Origin: Pseudescherichia sp031987975
GTDB lineage: Bacteria; Pseudomonadota; Gammaproteobacteria; Enterobacterales; Enterobacteriaceae
Length of the DNA stretch: 64,000 nucleotides
NCBI RefSeq assembly: GCF_031987975.1
Contig: NZ_DALZYX010000006.1
Coordinates: forward strand, 1-64,000
Direction of reading: 5' to 3'
Part shown: positions 50,531 to 59,365 of the stretch, piece after piece
Layout of the letters: every line of letters begins with the position of its first letter
How positions within the stretch are numbered: position 1 is the stretch's first letter
Notes under the pieces: generated by a model
The model's input: the letters and a program-made list of their open reading frames with translations, nothing else
Database searches by the model: none
What the model was told of the DNA's origin: nothing
Translations under genes and position numbers: made by a program

Positions 50531-52283
50531 CTGTTCCCTCGCCTTCATTAATCACAAATTCACTTTTTTCGCCCGTTGCTAACGCGTCCGGCTCGATGTT
50601 CATGGTGCGCAGCACGCCGCCCATAATGGCCCCGAAGACCGGTGCAGAAACGGCACCACCGTAGTATTTACCCGCCTGCGGATCGTTAATGACCACCACC
50701 AGCGCAAAACGCGGCTGGCTGGCAGGCGCGACGCCCGCGGTGTAGGCAATGTATTTATTGATATAGCGTCCGTCCGGCCCGACCTTTTTCGCCGTACCGG
50801 TTTTAATGGCGATGCGATAGCCTTTGATCGCCGCCTTCACGCCGCCGCCGCCGGGCAGCGCCACGCTCTCCATCATGTGCACCACGGTACGAACGATGGA
50901 TTCCGGGAAGATACGCTCGCCCGGAACGGGCGGATCAACTTTGGTGATCGACAGCGGACGGTAGATGCCGTAGCTGCCGATCGTTGCGTAGACTCGCGCT
51001 AACTGTAACGGGGTTACCATTAGCCCATAGCCGAAAGAGAAGGTGGCCCTCTCTATGTCAGACCACCGTTGTTTTTGAGGATATAAGCCACTGCGTTCTC
51101 CGACCAACCCCAAATTGGTCGCTTTTCCCAGGCCAAAACGCGAGTAAGTTTCTACCAGCGCTGAGGAGGGCATCGCTAACGCCAGCTTTGATACACCGAC
51201 GTTACTCGACTTCTGTAGTACCCCGGTCAGGGTCAATTCACTGTAGCGCGCCACGTCTTTGATCTCGTGGCCGTTAATACGGTAAGGCACGGTATTCAGA
51301 ACGGTGTTCTCTCTGACCACGCCGCGCTGCAGGGCAGTCATCACCACCATCGGCTTCACGGTGGAGCCAGGCTCGAATACGTCGGTAATGGTACGGTTAC
51401 GCATCACGTCTTTCTGCGTACCGCTGAGGTTGTTCGGGTTATAGGAGGGGCTGTTTGCCATCGCCAGCACTTCGCCAGTGTTGACGTCTACCAGCACGGC
51501 GCTGCCGGATTCGGCCTTGTTAAAGGCCACGGCGTTGTTCAACTCGCGGTAGACCAGCGCTTGCAGCCGCTCGTCAATGCTCAGGGCAAGGTTGTGCGCA
51601 GCCTGGCTATCGGTGGAGGAGATATCTTCAATCACGCGGCCATAGCGGTCTTTACGCACGATACGCTCGCCGGGCTGGCCGGTAAGCCACTTATCAAAGC
51701 TTTTTTCGACCCCTTCAATACCCTGGCTGTCAACGTTGGTAAAGCCAATGAGGTGAGCGGTTACTTCGCCGGAGGGATAGTAACGCCGCGACTCTTCACG
51801 CAGGTGAATGCCAGGCAGCTTCAGCTTTTTGATGTAGTCACCGAGATCCGGGTTTACCTGGCGCGCCAGGTAGATAAAGCGGCCTTTCGGATTGGCATTT
51901 ACGCGAGCGGCAAGCTGATCGAGCGGAAGATGCAGGGCATCTGCCAACGCTTTCCAGCGGTTGTCGAGCGTAATCCCCCCCGCGTCATGCAGCTCTTTCG
52001 GATCTGCCCAGATAGCCTTCACCGGCACGCTTACCGCCAGCGGGCGGCCGGAGCGGTCGGTGATCAGACCACGAGAGGTAGAGACCTCCTGCACGCGCAG
52101 CGAACGCAGATCGCCCTGCCGCACCAGCATATCCGGGTTGATAACCTGTAACCATGCAACGCGCCCCAGCAGAAACGCCAGCGCCAGCAAAATACAGCCG
52201 CAAAGCAACGCAAAACGCCAACTCACAAAGTTGGCCTGCTCTTCCTGACGTTTTGGTTTAAGCGTCTTCACCGCTGCTTTCAT
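50517..52283 (-). CDS. ftsI: Septal transpeptidase FtsI (PBP3)
   Basis: Septum-specific DD-transpeptidase, partner of FtsW and target of many beta-lactams. The 588-residue chain has a short cytosolic part, one membrane anchor (FALLCGCILLALAFLLGRVAW, residues about 24-44), a non-catalytic pedestal domain and a transpeptidase domain. The active Ser307 lies in the STVK motif (EPGSTVKPMV). SSN is seen in LQKSSNVGVSK, and KTGT near residue 494. The E. coli protein is cut by Prc near its C-terminus. The murE start lies inside its last codons. Confidence 0.98.
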   Translation of the reverse strand: MKAAVKTLKPKRQEEQANFVSWRFALLCGCILLALAFLLGRVAWLQVINPDMLVRQGDLRSLRVQEVSTSRGLITDRSGRPLAVSVPVKAIWADPKELHDAGGITLDNRWKALADALHLPLDQLAARVNANPKGRFIYLARQVNPDLGDYIKKLKLPGIHLREESRRYYPSGEVTAHLIGFTNVDSQGIEGVEKSFDKWLTGQPGERIVRKDRYGRVIEDISSTDSQAAHNLALSIDERLQALVYRELNNAVAFNKAESGSAVLVDVNTGEVLAMANSPSYNPNNLSGTQKDVMRNRTITDVFEPGSTVKPMVVMTALQRGVVRENTVLNTVPYRINGHEIKDVARYSELTLTGVLQKSSNVGVSKLALAMPSSALVETYSRFGLGKATNLGLVGERSGLYPQKQRWSDIERATFSFGYGLMVTPLQLARVYATIGSYGIYRPLSITKVDPPVPGERIFPESIVRTVVHMMESVALPGGGGVKAAIKGYRIAIKTGTAKKVGPDGRYINKYIAYTAGVAPASQPRFALVVVINDPQAGKYYGGAVSAPVFGAIMGGVLRTMNIEPDALATGEKSEFVINEGEGTGGRS

Positions 52284-52298
52284 GCGTCGCGTAAGTCC

Positions 52299-52664
52299 TT
52301 ATTTCTGTACTACGATGTTTTCTTGTGAAGGATCAACATGCTGCAGCTGCAGCTTTTCGGTTGCGATCCGTTCAACGCGGCTGTGATCGCCGAGGGCATT
52401 CTCTTCAAGGATCAGGTTGCGCCACTCGATATCCAGCGCGTCACGCTCCAGTACCAGCTGCTCACGCTGCGCCGTCAGCAGTCGGGTATGGTGCGCGGTC
52501 GTCACTACCGTCACCGCCGTCACGATGATGCAGATGAACAGGCAGAGCGGCAGTTTCCCAAAGCGCAAAAGATCGTCTGCGATCACGCCAGGTAAGGCAT
52601 GGCGCTCGGTGTTGCCTAACGACCCTTTTACTTTGCTAAAGGTCTCTGCCACCCTGCCGATCAT
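52299..52664 (-). CDS. ftsL: Cell division protein FtsL
   Basis: Small bitopic divisome protein of 121 residues. The cytosolic tail is followed by one membrane segment (LPLCLFICIIVTAVTVVTTAHH, residues about 38-58). A periplasmic coiled coil holds heptad leucines (LLTAQREQLVLERDALDIEWRNLILEE) and pairs with FtsB. The ribosome site and start fall inside the rsmH end, with a 4-base overlap. Confidence 0.97.
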   Translation of the reverse strand: MIGRVAETFSKVKGSLGNTERHALPGVIADDLLRFGKLPLCLFICIIVTAVTVVTTAHHTRLLTAQREQLVLERDALDIEWRNLILEENALGDHSRVERIATEKLQLQHVDPSQENIVVQK

Positions 52665-53602
52665 GCGTTCGTCCTCTCTGCGATACGCAGCACTGAACTA
52701 CGGGCGCGTGGATTCTCTGCCACCTCTTCTTCGCCCGGCATCAACTTGCCTAACGCTCGCAGATAGCGGCCGCCCAGTTTACTGAGTTGCGCTTCGGTCA
52801 TTGGTAACCCGGCTGGAACCTGTGGACCCCGGCTCTGCTCACGCATAAAGCGTTTCACAATGCGATCCTCCAGCGAGTGGAAGCTGATGATCGACAGCCT
52901 GCCTCCCGGGGCCAGCACGTCGAGTGAGTTTTTTAGCGCCTGCTCTATCTCCTCCAGTTCACTGTTCACCCAGATGCGCACCGCCTGGAAGGTACGGGTC
53001 GCGGGATGTTTATGCTTATCCTTCACCGGCGTTGCGGCGGCAATCACTTCCGCCAGCTCTTTGGTGCGGGTCATCGGCTCAATGCGGTTACGCTCCACGA
53101 TGGCGCGGGCAATACGTTTGCCGAAGCGCTCTTCGCCAAAGGTTTTAATCACCCAGGCGATATCGGCTTCGTCAGCGGTTTGTAACCATTCGGCGGCGGA
53201 CTGGCCGCGGGTGGGATCCATACGCATGTCCAGCGGGCCGTCGCGCATAAAGGAGAAGCCACGTTCAGGATCGTCAAGCTGCGGTGAGGAGACGCCAAGA
53301 TCGAGAAGAATACCGTCGATTTTGCCGGCGAGATCGCGCTCGCGAACATAGTCCGCCAGCCCGGAAAAAGGTCCGTGCACAATTGAGAAGCGTGGGTCGT
53401 CAATGGTTTTGGCGATAGCGATCGCTTCAGGATCGCGATCGATTGCCAGCAGCCGTCCTTCCGCCCCCAGCTGGGAGAGGATCAGGCGCGAGTGGCCACC
53501 GCGACCAAAAGTTCCATCTATGTAGATGCCGTCAGGACGAATGTTCAGGCCGTTTACAGCCTCGTCGAGCAGTACCGTTGTGTGTTTAAAATTTTCCATC
53601 AT
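52661..53602 (-). CDS. rsmH: 16S rRNA m4C1402 N4-methyltransferase RsmH (MraW)
   Basis: SAM-dependent methyltransferase that modifies C1402 of 16S rRNA in the decoding centre. The 313-residue protein has the SAM motif YIDGTFGRGGHSRLIL, the DRDPEAI acidic loop, GILLDLGVSSPQLDDPERGFSFM, and the C-terminal SFHSLEDRIVKRFM. Two Met codons begin the chain (MMENFKHTT) as in E. coli. It is 2 bp from mraZ and overlaps ftsL by 4 bases. Confidence 0.97.
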   Translation of the reverse strand: MMENFKHTTVLLDEAVNGLNIRPDGIYIDGTFGRGGHSRLILSQLGAEGRLLAIDRDPEAIAIAKTIDDPRFSIVHGPFSGLADYVRERDLAGKIDGILLDLGVSSPQLDDPERGFSFMRDGPLDMRMDPTRGQSAAEWLQTADEADIAWVIKTFGEERFGKRIARAIVERNRIEPMTRTKELAEVIAAATPVKDKHKHPATRTFQAVRIWVNSELEEIEQALKNSLDVLAPGGRLSIISFHSLEDRIVKRFMREQSRGPQVPAGLPMTEAQLSKLGGRYLRALGKLMPGEEEVAENPRARSSVLRIAERTNA

Positions 53603-53604
53603 CG

Positions 53605-54063
53605 TTATAGAGACAAATCCTGCAATCGCTCTGAAAGTGGTTCAGAGCCTGACTGCTCAGCGTCGATATCTTCCTTGACCCGTTGATACCAGGTCGTTTC
53701 ATCCCACAGCTCAAACTTGTTAAACTGCCCGACCAGCATCACTTCTTTGTTCAGTCCGGCATGGTGCCGTAAAACGGGAGCAATCAATAAGCGCCCCGCG
53801 CTATCCATCTGACATTCACTGGCATGTCCCAGCAGTAAACGCTGCACGCGTCGCTCTGCGGGATTCATGCTCGACAGACGCGATAATTTTTGCTCAATAA
53901 TTTCCCATTCCGGGAGGGGGTAAAGCAGCAGGCAGGCGTGATGGATGTCAATGGTACAGACCATCTGACCGGCAGCATGCTCGACAAGTTGTTCCCGGTA
54001 GCGAACAGGCACGGACAACCGACCTTTACTGTCGAGATTAACTAACGTTGCCCCACGGAACAT
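53605..54063 (-). CDS. mraZ: MraZ, transcriptional repressor of the dcw cluster
   Basis: DNA-binding regulator of 152 residues with two AbrB-like (SpoVT/AbrB) halves. The first has MFRGATLVNLDSKGRLSVPVRYRE and the second has ASECQMDSAGRLLIAPVLRHHAGL, each with the DSKGR/DSAGR signature. It represses its own operon by binding repeated GTGGG boxes, which are present just upstream (54092-54116). It is the first gene of the division and cell-wall cluster. Confidence 0.97.
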   Translation of the reverse strand: MFRGATLVNLDSKGRLSVPVRYREQLVEHAAGQMVCTIDIHHACLLLYPLPEWEIIEQKLSRLSSMNPAERRVQRLLLGHASECQMDSAGRLLIAPVLRHHAGLNKEVMLVGQFNKFELWDETTWYQRVKEDIDAEQSGSEPLSERLQDLSL

Positions 54064-54091
54064 GCCAGTTTCACCTCAAAATCAACCTTTC

Positions 54092-54116
54092 ACCACTTTA
54101 TCCCACAAATCCCCAC
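54092..54116 (-). promoter_or_regulatory. MraZ boxes upstream of mraZ
   Basis: Three direct repeats, GTGGG, GTGGG and GTGGT (read on the minus strand, 54112-54116, 54102-54106 and 54092-54096), are spaced 10 bp apart with 5-bp gaps. This is the known MraZ operator layout, 30-50 bp before the mraZ start. Confidence 0.88.
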
Positions 54117-54122
54117 CGAGGG

Positions 54123-54152
54123 AGTTTACGGAGCGGAGGAAAAGCTTGTCAA
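54123..54152 (-). promoter_or_regulatory. Pmra-type promoter
   Basis: On the minus strand a perfect TTGACA -35 box (54147-54152) is followed after 18 bp by TAAACT (54123-54128) as a -10 box. The MraZ boxes start just downstream, so bound MraZ would hinder transcription of the whole cluster. Confidence 0.7.
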
Positions 54153-54654
54153 GCCAGCACTGAGGCTAACGAGTCCGAAACAACCACGATTAATTGTGGA
54201 GAACAGGCCCGCACAAAATGTGCTCAACGCGCGCTGCAAATTAACGTCATGAATATTTGCAAAAAAAATAATGAGTCCGCATGAGACGGCGAAAAGCCTA
54301 AGTCACGATACGGGCTAAATATAAAGTGTCAGTTTGCGACGCGGGCAGCATTTTAAGCCATATTGTCAATGGTTAACAGCGTCAGTTGCAGGCGGAGCGA
54401 CGGCAGAAGGGTTGTTGAGAGCAAAAGTGAATTGTCATACTAAAAAAAAGGTCATTAATTCAGCGGCCATGCTGTAGATGTAACAAAACAATACAAAATT
54501 AACGCGTCGTTACCTCCTTTTCCCCTAAAAAAATGCGTTTTAAGAATGAAGGGAAATTTAAAAAATAGCGGCCTATAGATTTTAAGGATTAATCCGAGCG
54601 TTAATTTACGTTAATACGCCAATGGCTGTCATTTAAAAGGGGGCGCGGACAGGG

Positions 54655-54676
54655 AAAGGCAGCTTTCGCTGCCTTT
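54655..54676 (-). terminator. Hairpin after cra
   Basis: AAAGGCAGC (54655-54663) pairs with GCTGCCTTT (54668-54676) over a 4-base loop, 9 bp after the cra stop. The T run is short on the minus strand. Confidence 0.7.
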
Positions 54677-54684
54677 AGGTAAAA

Positions 54685-55689
54685 TCAGATGCGGTTTAGC
54701 ACGCCGCGGCGGTAGAGGTTGCGCCGGATGCGGCTCAGGCCCGGCTTCGGCTTACGCGGCTCGTCGAGGCTGGCCAGTACGATCTCCAGCACGCGCTCCG
54801 CCACGTCGCGATGGCGCTGGGCCACGGCCAGCACCGGACACTGCAGGAAGTCCAGCAGCTCATGATCGCCAAAGGTAGCGATGGCTAAATTGGCTGGCAG
54901 ATGGCCGTCGCGGCGCAGCGTCACATCCATCACCCCCTGTAACAGAGCAAACGAGGTAGTGAACAGCGCCTGCGGCATCGGATTGGTCTCCAGCCACTTG
55001 TCGAACAGCTGCGCAGCTGCTTCACGCTCGTAGCTGTTGGCGTAGAGGAAGCTCACCTCGCGCGGATCGTCTTTCCAGGCGGTGCGGAAACCCTGTTCGC
55101 GCAGGAAGCTGACGGAAAGCTCCGGCAGCGCCCCCAGATAGAGGACGTTCTCCGCCGGGAAGGTGCGCAGCTCCGCCGCCAGCATCTCGGCATCATCCTG
55201 ATCGGCACCGACCACGCTGGTAAAGTGTTCCCGGTCTAACGCCCGGTCGAGAGCAACGATAGGGAACGCATCGTTGGCCCAGCGTTGGTAAAAGGGGTGC
55301 TCCGGCGGAAGCGACGTCGACACGATAATGGCATCGACCTGACGCTGCAGCAGATGCTCAATACAGCGCATTTCGTTATCCGGCTGGTCTTCCGAACAGG
55401 CAATGAGGAGCTGGTAGCCGCGCTGGCGCGCCTGTCGCTCAAGGTAGTTAGCAATGCGGGTATAGCTGGTATTCTCCAGATCGGGAATAACCAGGCCAAT
55501 CGACCGCGTGCGTCCTGCCCGCAGCCCGGCGGCCACCGCATTCGGATGGTAGTTATGCTCGCGCACAACGGCCATGACTTTTTCAACGGTTTTGTCGCTA
55601 ACGCGATACTGCTTCGCTTTGCCGTTGATCACATAGCTTGCTGTGGTGCGTGAGACGCCGGCAAGCCGGGCGATTTCATCCAGTTTCAC
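54685..55689 (-). CDS. cra: Catabolite repressor/activator Cra (FruR)
   Basis: LacI-family regulator that controls glycolytic and gluconeogenic genes in response to fructose 1-phosphate. The 334-residue protein has the N-terminal helix-turn-helix KLDEIARLAGVSRTTASYVING with the hinge, then a periplasmic-binding-protein-like core. The start is GTG (55687-55689) after AGAGG, as in E. coli. It is transcribed towards mraZ but separated by 621 bp. Confidence 0.97.
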   Translation of the reverse strand: MKLDEIARLAGVSRTTASYVINGKAKQYRVSDKTVEKVMAVVREHNYHPNAVAAGLRAGRTRSIGLVIPDLENTSYTRIANYLERQARQRGYQLLIACSEDQPDNEMRCIEHLLQRQVDAIIVSTSLPPEHPFYQRWANDAFPIVALDRALDREHFTSVVGADQDDAEMLAAELRTFPAENVLYLGALPELSVSFLREQGFRTAWKDDPREVSFLYANSYEREAAAQLFDKWLETNPMPQALFTTSFALLQGVMDVTLRRDGHLPANLAIATFGDHELLDFLQCPVLAVAQRHRDVAERVLEIVLASLDEPRKPKPGLSRIRRNLYRRGVLNRI

Positions 55690-55816
55690 AATTGCCTCTC
55701 AAAAAAAAAGGATACTCCATAACCTTTTTAGGAATATAGGTTTAGTTCCATAACATCTAAACGCAGAATAGTCACTGCGGCAACCGCTTTTGCTCAGCCT
55801 TCCGGCTGTTTTCGCA

Positions 55817-55846
55817 AAAAAAAGCCCGACGGGATCCGCCGGGCTG
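55817..55846 (-). terminator. Terminator after ilvH
   Basis: AGCCCG (55824-55829) and CGGGCT (55841-55846) form a GC-rich stem around a loop. On the minus strand a run of eight T follows (55817-55824). It ends the ilvIH transcript before cra. Confidence 0.85.
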
Positions 55847-55869
55847 CTCATTTTGCCGTTGCCTTCAAC

Positions 55870-56361
55870 CTAACGCATGATTTTATCGCCGCGCGACAGG
55901 CCAACCACCCCAGAGCGGGCAACCTCGACAATTTTCGCCACGTCGCGGATAGAGGCCAGAAACGCATCCAGCTTATCGCTGGTGCCGGCAAGCTGAACCG
56001 TGTAGATAGAGGGAGTCACGTCAATGATCTGCCCACGGAAGATCTCCGCGTTACGCTTCACCTCCTCCCGACCATAGCCGCTGGCCTGGATCTTCACTAG
56101 CATGATCTCGCGCTCAACGTGTGCCCCCTGCCCCAGCTCGCTGACGCGCAGCACGTCCACTAGCTTATGCAGCTGCTTCTCGATCTGCTCCAGCACCTTG
56201 GCATCGCCCACCGTCTGAATGGTCATGCGGGAGAGGGTCGGATCGTCCGTCGGCGCCACGGTCAGGCTCTCAATGTTGTAGCCACGCTGGGAGAAGAGAC
56301 CAATCACGCGCGACAGCGCACCCGATTCGTTCTCCAGTAATACAGATAATATCCGGCGCAT
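55870..56361 (-). CDS. ilvH: Acetolactate synthase III regulatory subunit IlvH
   Basis: Small subunit that confers valine feedback inhibition and full activity on IlvI. The 163-residue protein has an N-terminal ACT domain (MRRILSVLLENESGALSRVIGLFSQRGYNIESL, with the valine-binding loop) and a C-terminal ACT-like domain. The start MRRILS at 56361 gives the E. coli length. A start ten codons upstream, inside ilvI, is rejected. It begins 2 bp after the ilvI stop. Confidence 0.97.
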   Translation of the reverse strand: MRRILSVLLENESGALSRVIGLFSQRGYNIESLTVAPTDDPTLSRMTIQTVGDAKVLEQIEKQLHKLVDVLRVSELGQGAHVEREIMLVKIQASGYGREEVKRNAEIFRGQIIDVTPSIYTVQLAGTSDKLDAFLASIRDVAKIVEVARSGVVGLSRGDKIMR

Positions 56362-56363
56362 AA

Positions 56364-58088
56364 TCAGGTTCTCTCCGTTTTGCTTAACCACATCTCATCC
56401 ATGCCGCCGCCACGGATCTGCATGGGGTACACATGCTCACTGCCGTCAACGGTCACGTCAACAAATACCAGACGGCCATTTTTTACCTGCGCTAAAGCCT
56501 CGCTCAGCTGCGCCTCCAGCTCATCAGGGCGGGTGATACGGATACCAACGTGACCGTAGGCTTCGGCCAGACGGGCAAAATCAGGGAGGGATTGCATATA
56601 GGACTGTGAGTGGCGGCCGGAGTAGATCATATCCTGCCACTGCTTCACCATCCCCAGATAGCGGTTGTTCAGATTCAGTACCAGCACCGGCAGCTCATAC
56701 TGTAGCGCCGTTGATAGCTCCTGAATGTTCATCTGGATACTGCCGTCGCCGGTCACGCAGACCACCGTCTCTTCCGGCAGGGCCATTTTCACCCCCAGCG
56801 CAGCGGGCAGGCCAAAGCCCATCGTGCCGAGGCCGCCGGAGTTGATCCAGCGCCGTGGCTTATCGAAAGGATAATAGAGGGCGGCAAACATCTGGTGCTG
56901 GCCGACGTCAGAGGTCACGTAGGCATCGCCATGAGTCAGACGCCAGATAGCTTCGATCACCGCCTGCGGTTTGATGCTCTCGCTCTGGGTGTCGTACTTC
57001 AGGCACTGGCGGGCGCGCCAGCTATCAATTGTCAGCCACCAGTCGCGGATGTCGTCGTGGGGCTGAACGCTCTCTTCCTGGGCCAGCAGCTCCAGCATCA
57101 GCTCCAGCACCAGACGGGCATCGCCCACGATAGGCACGTCCGCTGCCACCGTTTTCGAGATGGAGGTGGGGTCGATATCGATGTGCAGCACCGTGGCGTT
57201 CGGGCAGTACTTCATCAGATTGTTGGTGGTGCGATCGTCGAAGCGTACACCGACGGCAAAAATCACATCTGAGTGGTGCATCGTCATGTTGGCTTCGTAG
57301 GTGCCGTGCATCCCCAGCATCCCGAGCGCCTGACGATGGGTAGCCGGAAACGCGCCTAGCCCCATGAGTGAAGAGACGACCGGCAGGTTTAGCTTCTCGG
57401 CCAGCTCGCGCAGCTGCTTATCACAGGCAGCGTTGATCGCCCCGCCCCCCACGTAGACCACCGGCTTCTTCGCGGCGATCAGGGTCTGCAATGCGCGCTT
57501 GATCTGTCCCTTATGCCCCTGGGTGGTCGGGTTATAGGAGCGCATGCTCACCGACTCCGGCCAGACGTAGGGCAGCTTATTCGCCGGGTTCATGATGTCT
57601 TTGGGTAGATCAACTACCACGGGGCCGGGACGGCCGGTAGAGGCCAGCCAGAAGGCTTTCTTCAGCACGCCAGGAATATCTTCCGCCTGTTTGACCAGGA
57701 AGCTATGTTTCACCACCGGGCGGGAGATCCCTACCATGTCGCACTCCTGAAAGGCGTCGTAGCCGATCAGCGAGGTGGCAACCTGCCCGGAGAGCACCAC
57801 CAGCGGAATAGAGTCCATATAGGCGGTGGCAATACCGGTAATGGCATTGGTTGCGCCAGGCCCGGAGGTGACCAGCACCACGCCCACTTCGCCAGTGGCG
57901 CGCGCCAGACCGTCCGCCATATGCACCGCCGCCTGCTCGTGCCGCACCAGCACATGCTCAATGCCGCCCACCGTATGCAGGGCGTCGTAGATATCAAGGA
58001 CGGCCCCTCCAGGGTAACCAAAGACCTGCTTTACCCCCTGATCGATGAGCGATCGGACGACCATTTCGGCTCCAGACAACATCTCCAT
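56364..58088 (-). CDS. ilvI: Acetolactate synthase III catalytic subunit IlvI
   Basis: ThDP- and FAD-dependent condensation of pyruvate to acetolactate (and acetohydroxybutyrate), the first step of branched-chain amino acid synthesis. The 574-residue chain has the catalytic Glu in LVRHEQAAVHMADG, GVRFDDRTTN in the FAD domain and the ThDP motif VTGDGSIQMNIQELSTALQ plus NNRYLGMVKQW. In E. coli the ilvIH operon is activated by Lrp. The promoter region upstream is AT-rich. Confidence 0.97.
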   Translation of the reverse strand: MEMLSGAEMVVRSLIDQGVKQVFGYPGGAVLDIYDALHTVGGIEHVLVRHEQAAVHMADGLARATGEVGVVLVTSGPGATNAITGIATAYMDSIPLVVLSGQVATSLIGYDAFQECDMVGISRPVVKHSFLVKQAEDIPGVLKKAFWLASTGRPGPVVVDLPKDIMNPANKLPYVWPESVSMRSYNPTTQGHKGQIKRALQTLIAAKKPVVYVGGGAINAACDKQLRELAEKLNLPVVSSLMGLGAFPATHRQALGMLGMHGTYEANMTMHHSDVIFAVGVRFDDRTTNNLMKYCPNATVLHIDIDPTSISKTVAADVPIVGDARLVLELMLELLAQEESVQPHDDIRDWWLTIDSWRARQCLKYDTQSESIKPQAVIEAIWRLTHGDAYVTSDVGQHQMFAALYYPFDKPRRWINSGGLGTMGFGLPAALGVKMALPEETVVCVTGDGSIQMNIQELSTALQYELPVLVLNLNNRYLGMVKQWQDMIYSGRHSQSYMQSLPDFARLAEAYGHVGIRITRPDELEAQLSEALAQVKNGRLVFVDVTVDGSEHVYPMQIRGGGMDEMWLSKTERT

Positions 58089-58399
58089 GACTTGCCTCCA
58101 GGCTTTTATATATTGTCAGCTACCTTAACTGCTGATTACGGGGCAGGCAATTAGCAAACGATTAGCGTTGCAGCGGGTAAAAAGAGGAAGCGGGAGGTGA
58201 ATAAAAGGTTAGTAGTAGATTCAACTGCGATAAGGAAAGCTAATGATGCTTCATCATTTGAAACGGGCCACGTACAGCAATTCATCCATTTTTCACCTGT
58301 CGGCAAAGCTTAGATAAAAATCACATTAGTTTAAAATCTGGCAAATAAACCCTTTTGCAGCATAAACCGGATAGTGGCTATCCGGTTTTACCCCATAGC
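58089..58399 (-). promoter_or_regulatory. ilvIH upstream region between leuO and ilvI
   Basis: A 311-bp AT-rich stretch between the ends of leuO and ilvI. By analogy with E. coli it should hold the ilvIH promoter and several Lrp sites. I could not place individual boxes with confidence. The leuO hairpin (58364-58388) is at its far end. Confidence 0.5.
58364..58388 (-). terminator. Hairpin after leuO
   Basis: AAACCGGATAG (58364-58374) pairs perfectly over 11 bp with CTATCCGGTTT (58378-58388), loop TGG, 11 bp after the leuO stop. It has only a short T end on the minus strand. Confidence 0.75.
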
Positions 58400-59365
58400 T
58401 TATACGCGGCGGCAAACGTCGATTAAAAGCTCTTCCATCCACTGATGGCCTTTATCGCGACCGGCTGCTTCGTGCCATGATAAAAAGCAGGTGCGGCTAT
58501 TACGCTTTAACGGCAGCGGCATAATTTGCAGCCCCAGGCTGTCGGCAAATTTTTCGCTTAGCCAACGCGGGGCAATACAGACCAGCTGGGTTTGCGAGAC
58601 GACGTTCAGCACGCTGACCAACGCCATTCCCTGGTAAGCAATTCGACTCTGTTTGTCTGGCGTGTCATACCACGGCTGGCTAAAAGAGGCGTAGCGCTCA
58701 AGAGAAACTACCGCATGCTCTTCATTATAGATATCGGCTTCGGTTAACGGATTATAGATACGCGGATGCTGTTTACTGGCCACCAGCACCATTTCATCGT
58801 TAAAAAGCGGCAGGCAGGAGAACTCCGGGCGCTTAAACTCTTCATAGCCAATAACAAACCCAGTTTCCTGATAGCGCAGCTGGTGCTCAATATTTTTATC
58901 CAGCGCCGAGCTAAAGACCAAATGAATATTGGGTGCGTCCTTTTCAATACGGTTATAGATAGTTGACGTCAGGTAGGTATCCAGTGGACTGCAGATACAA
59001 ATATGGAAAATACGCTCGCTTTTAAGCGGGTCAAAACCAGAGCCAGGAAGTTCGTTCTGAATAAGCTGCAGCGCCTGATGAACCGACCCAAATAGCTGAT
59101 AGGCACGGGCCGTAGGCTTGATGCCACGACCATAGCGGGAGAAGAGATCGTCGTTAAATAGCACCTTCAGACGGGCTACCGCGTTGCTGACCGCCGGCTG
59201 CGACATACCGAGATTGCGCGCTGCCCGGGTGATATTCTGCTCCTGCATGACCGCATCGAAAACGGTCAATAAATTAAGATCGACCTGGCGGAGCTTCGAC
59301 TTCATATCATAAGGCAGCGAAAGATATTCATTTTTGACTTCTGACATTTTTGACTCCACTGTCAT
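58400..59365 (-). CDS. leuO: LysR-family regulator LeuO
   Basis: LysR-type regulator known in E. coli as an antagonist of H-NS silencing. The 321-residue protein has a helix-turn-helix near residues 36-80 (LLTVFDAVMQEQNITRAARNLGMSQPAVSNAVARLK) followed by an effector-binding domain (CSPLDTYLT, SWHEAAGRDKGHQWMEEL). The N-terminal extension before the helix-turn-helix is unlike that of E. coli. The ATG at 59365 lies 6 bases after AAAGGAG. The upstream in-frame ATG at 59398 lacks a site. The gene diverges from leuL. Confidence 0.95.
   Translation of the reverse strand: MTVESKMSEVKNEYLSLPYDMKSKLRQVDLNLLTVFDAVMQEQNITRAARNLGMSQPAVSNAVARLKVLFNDDLFSRYGRGIKPTARAYQLFGSVHQALQLIQNELPGSGFDPLKSERIFHICICSPLDTYLTSTIYNRIEKDAPNIHLVFSSALDKNIEHQLRYQETGFVIGYEEFKRPEFSCLPLFNDEMVLVASKQHPRIYNPLTEADIYNEEHAVVSLERYASFSQPWYDTPDKQSRIAYQGMALVSVLNVVSQTQLVCIAPRWLSEKFADSLGLQIMPLPLKRNSRTCFLSWHEAAGRDKGHQWMEELLIDVCRRV

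Larger units (their letters stand above)
54064..54684. other. Long gap between mraZ and cra
   Basis: A 621-bp gap, mostly AT-rich. It holds Pmra and the MraZ boxes next to mraZ, and a hairpin after cra (54655-54676). Between about 54160 and 54640 I find no reading frame or named motif, only a 10-bp palindrome (GGATTAATCC, 54586-54595) and two CGTTAAT repeats beside it. Confidence 0.6.
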
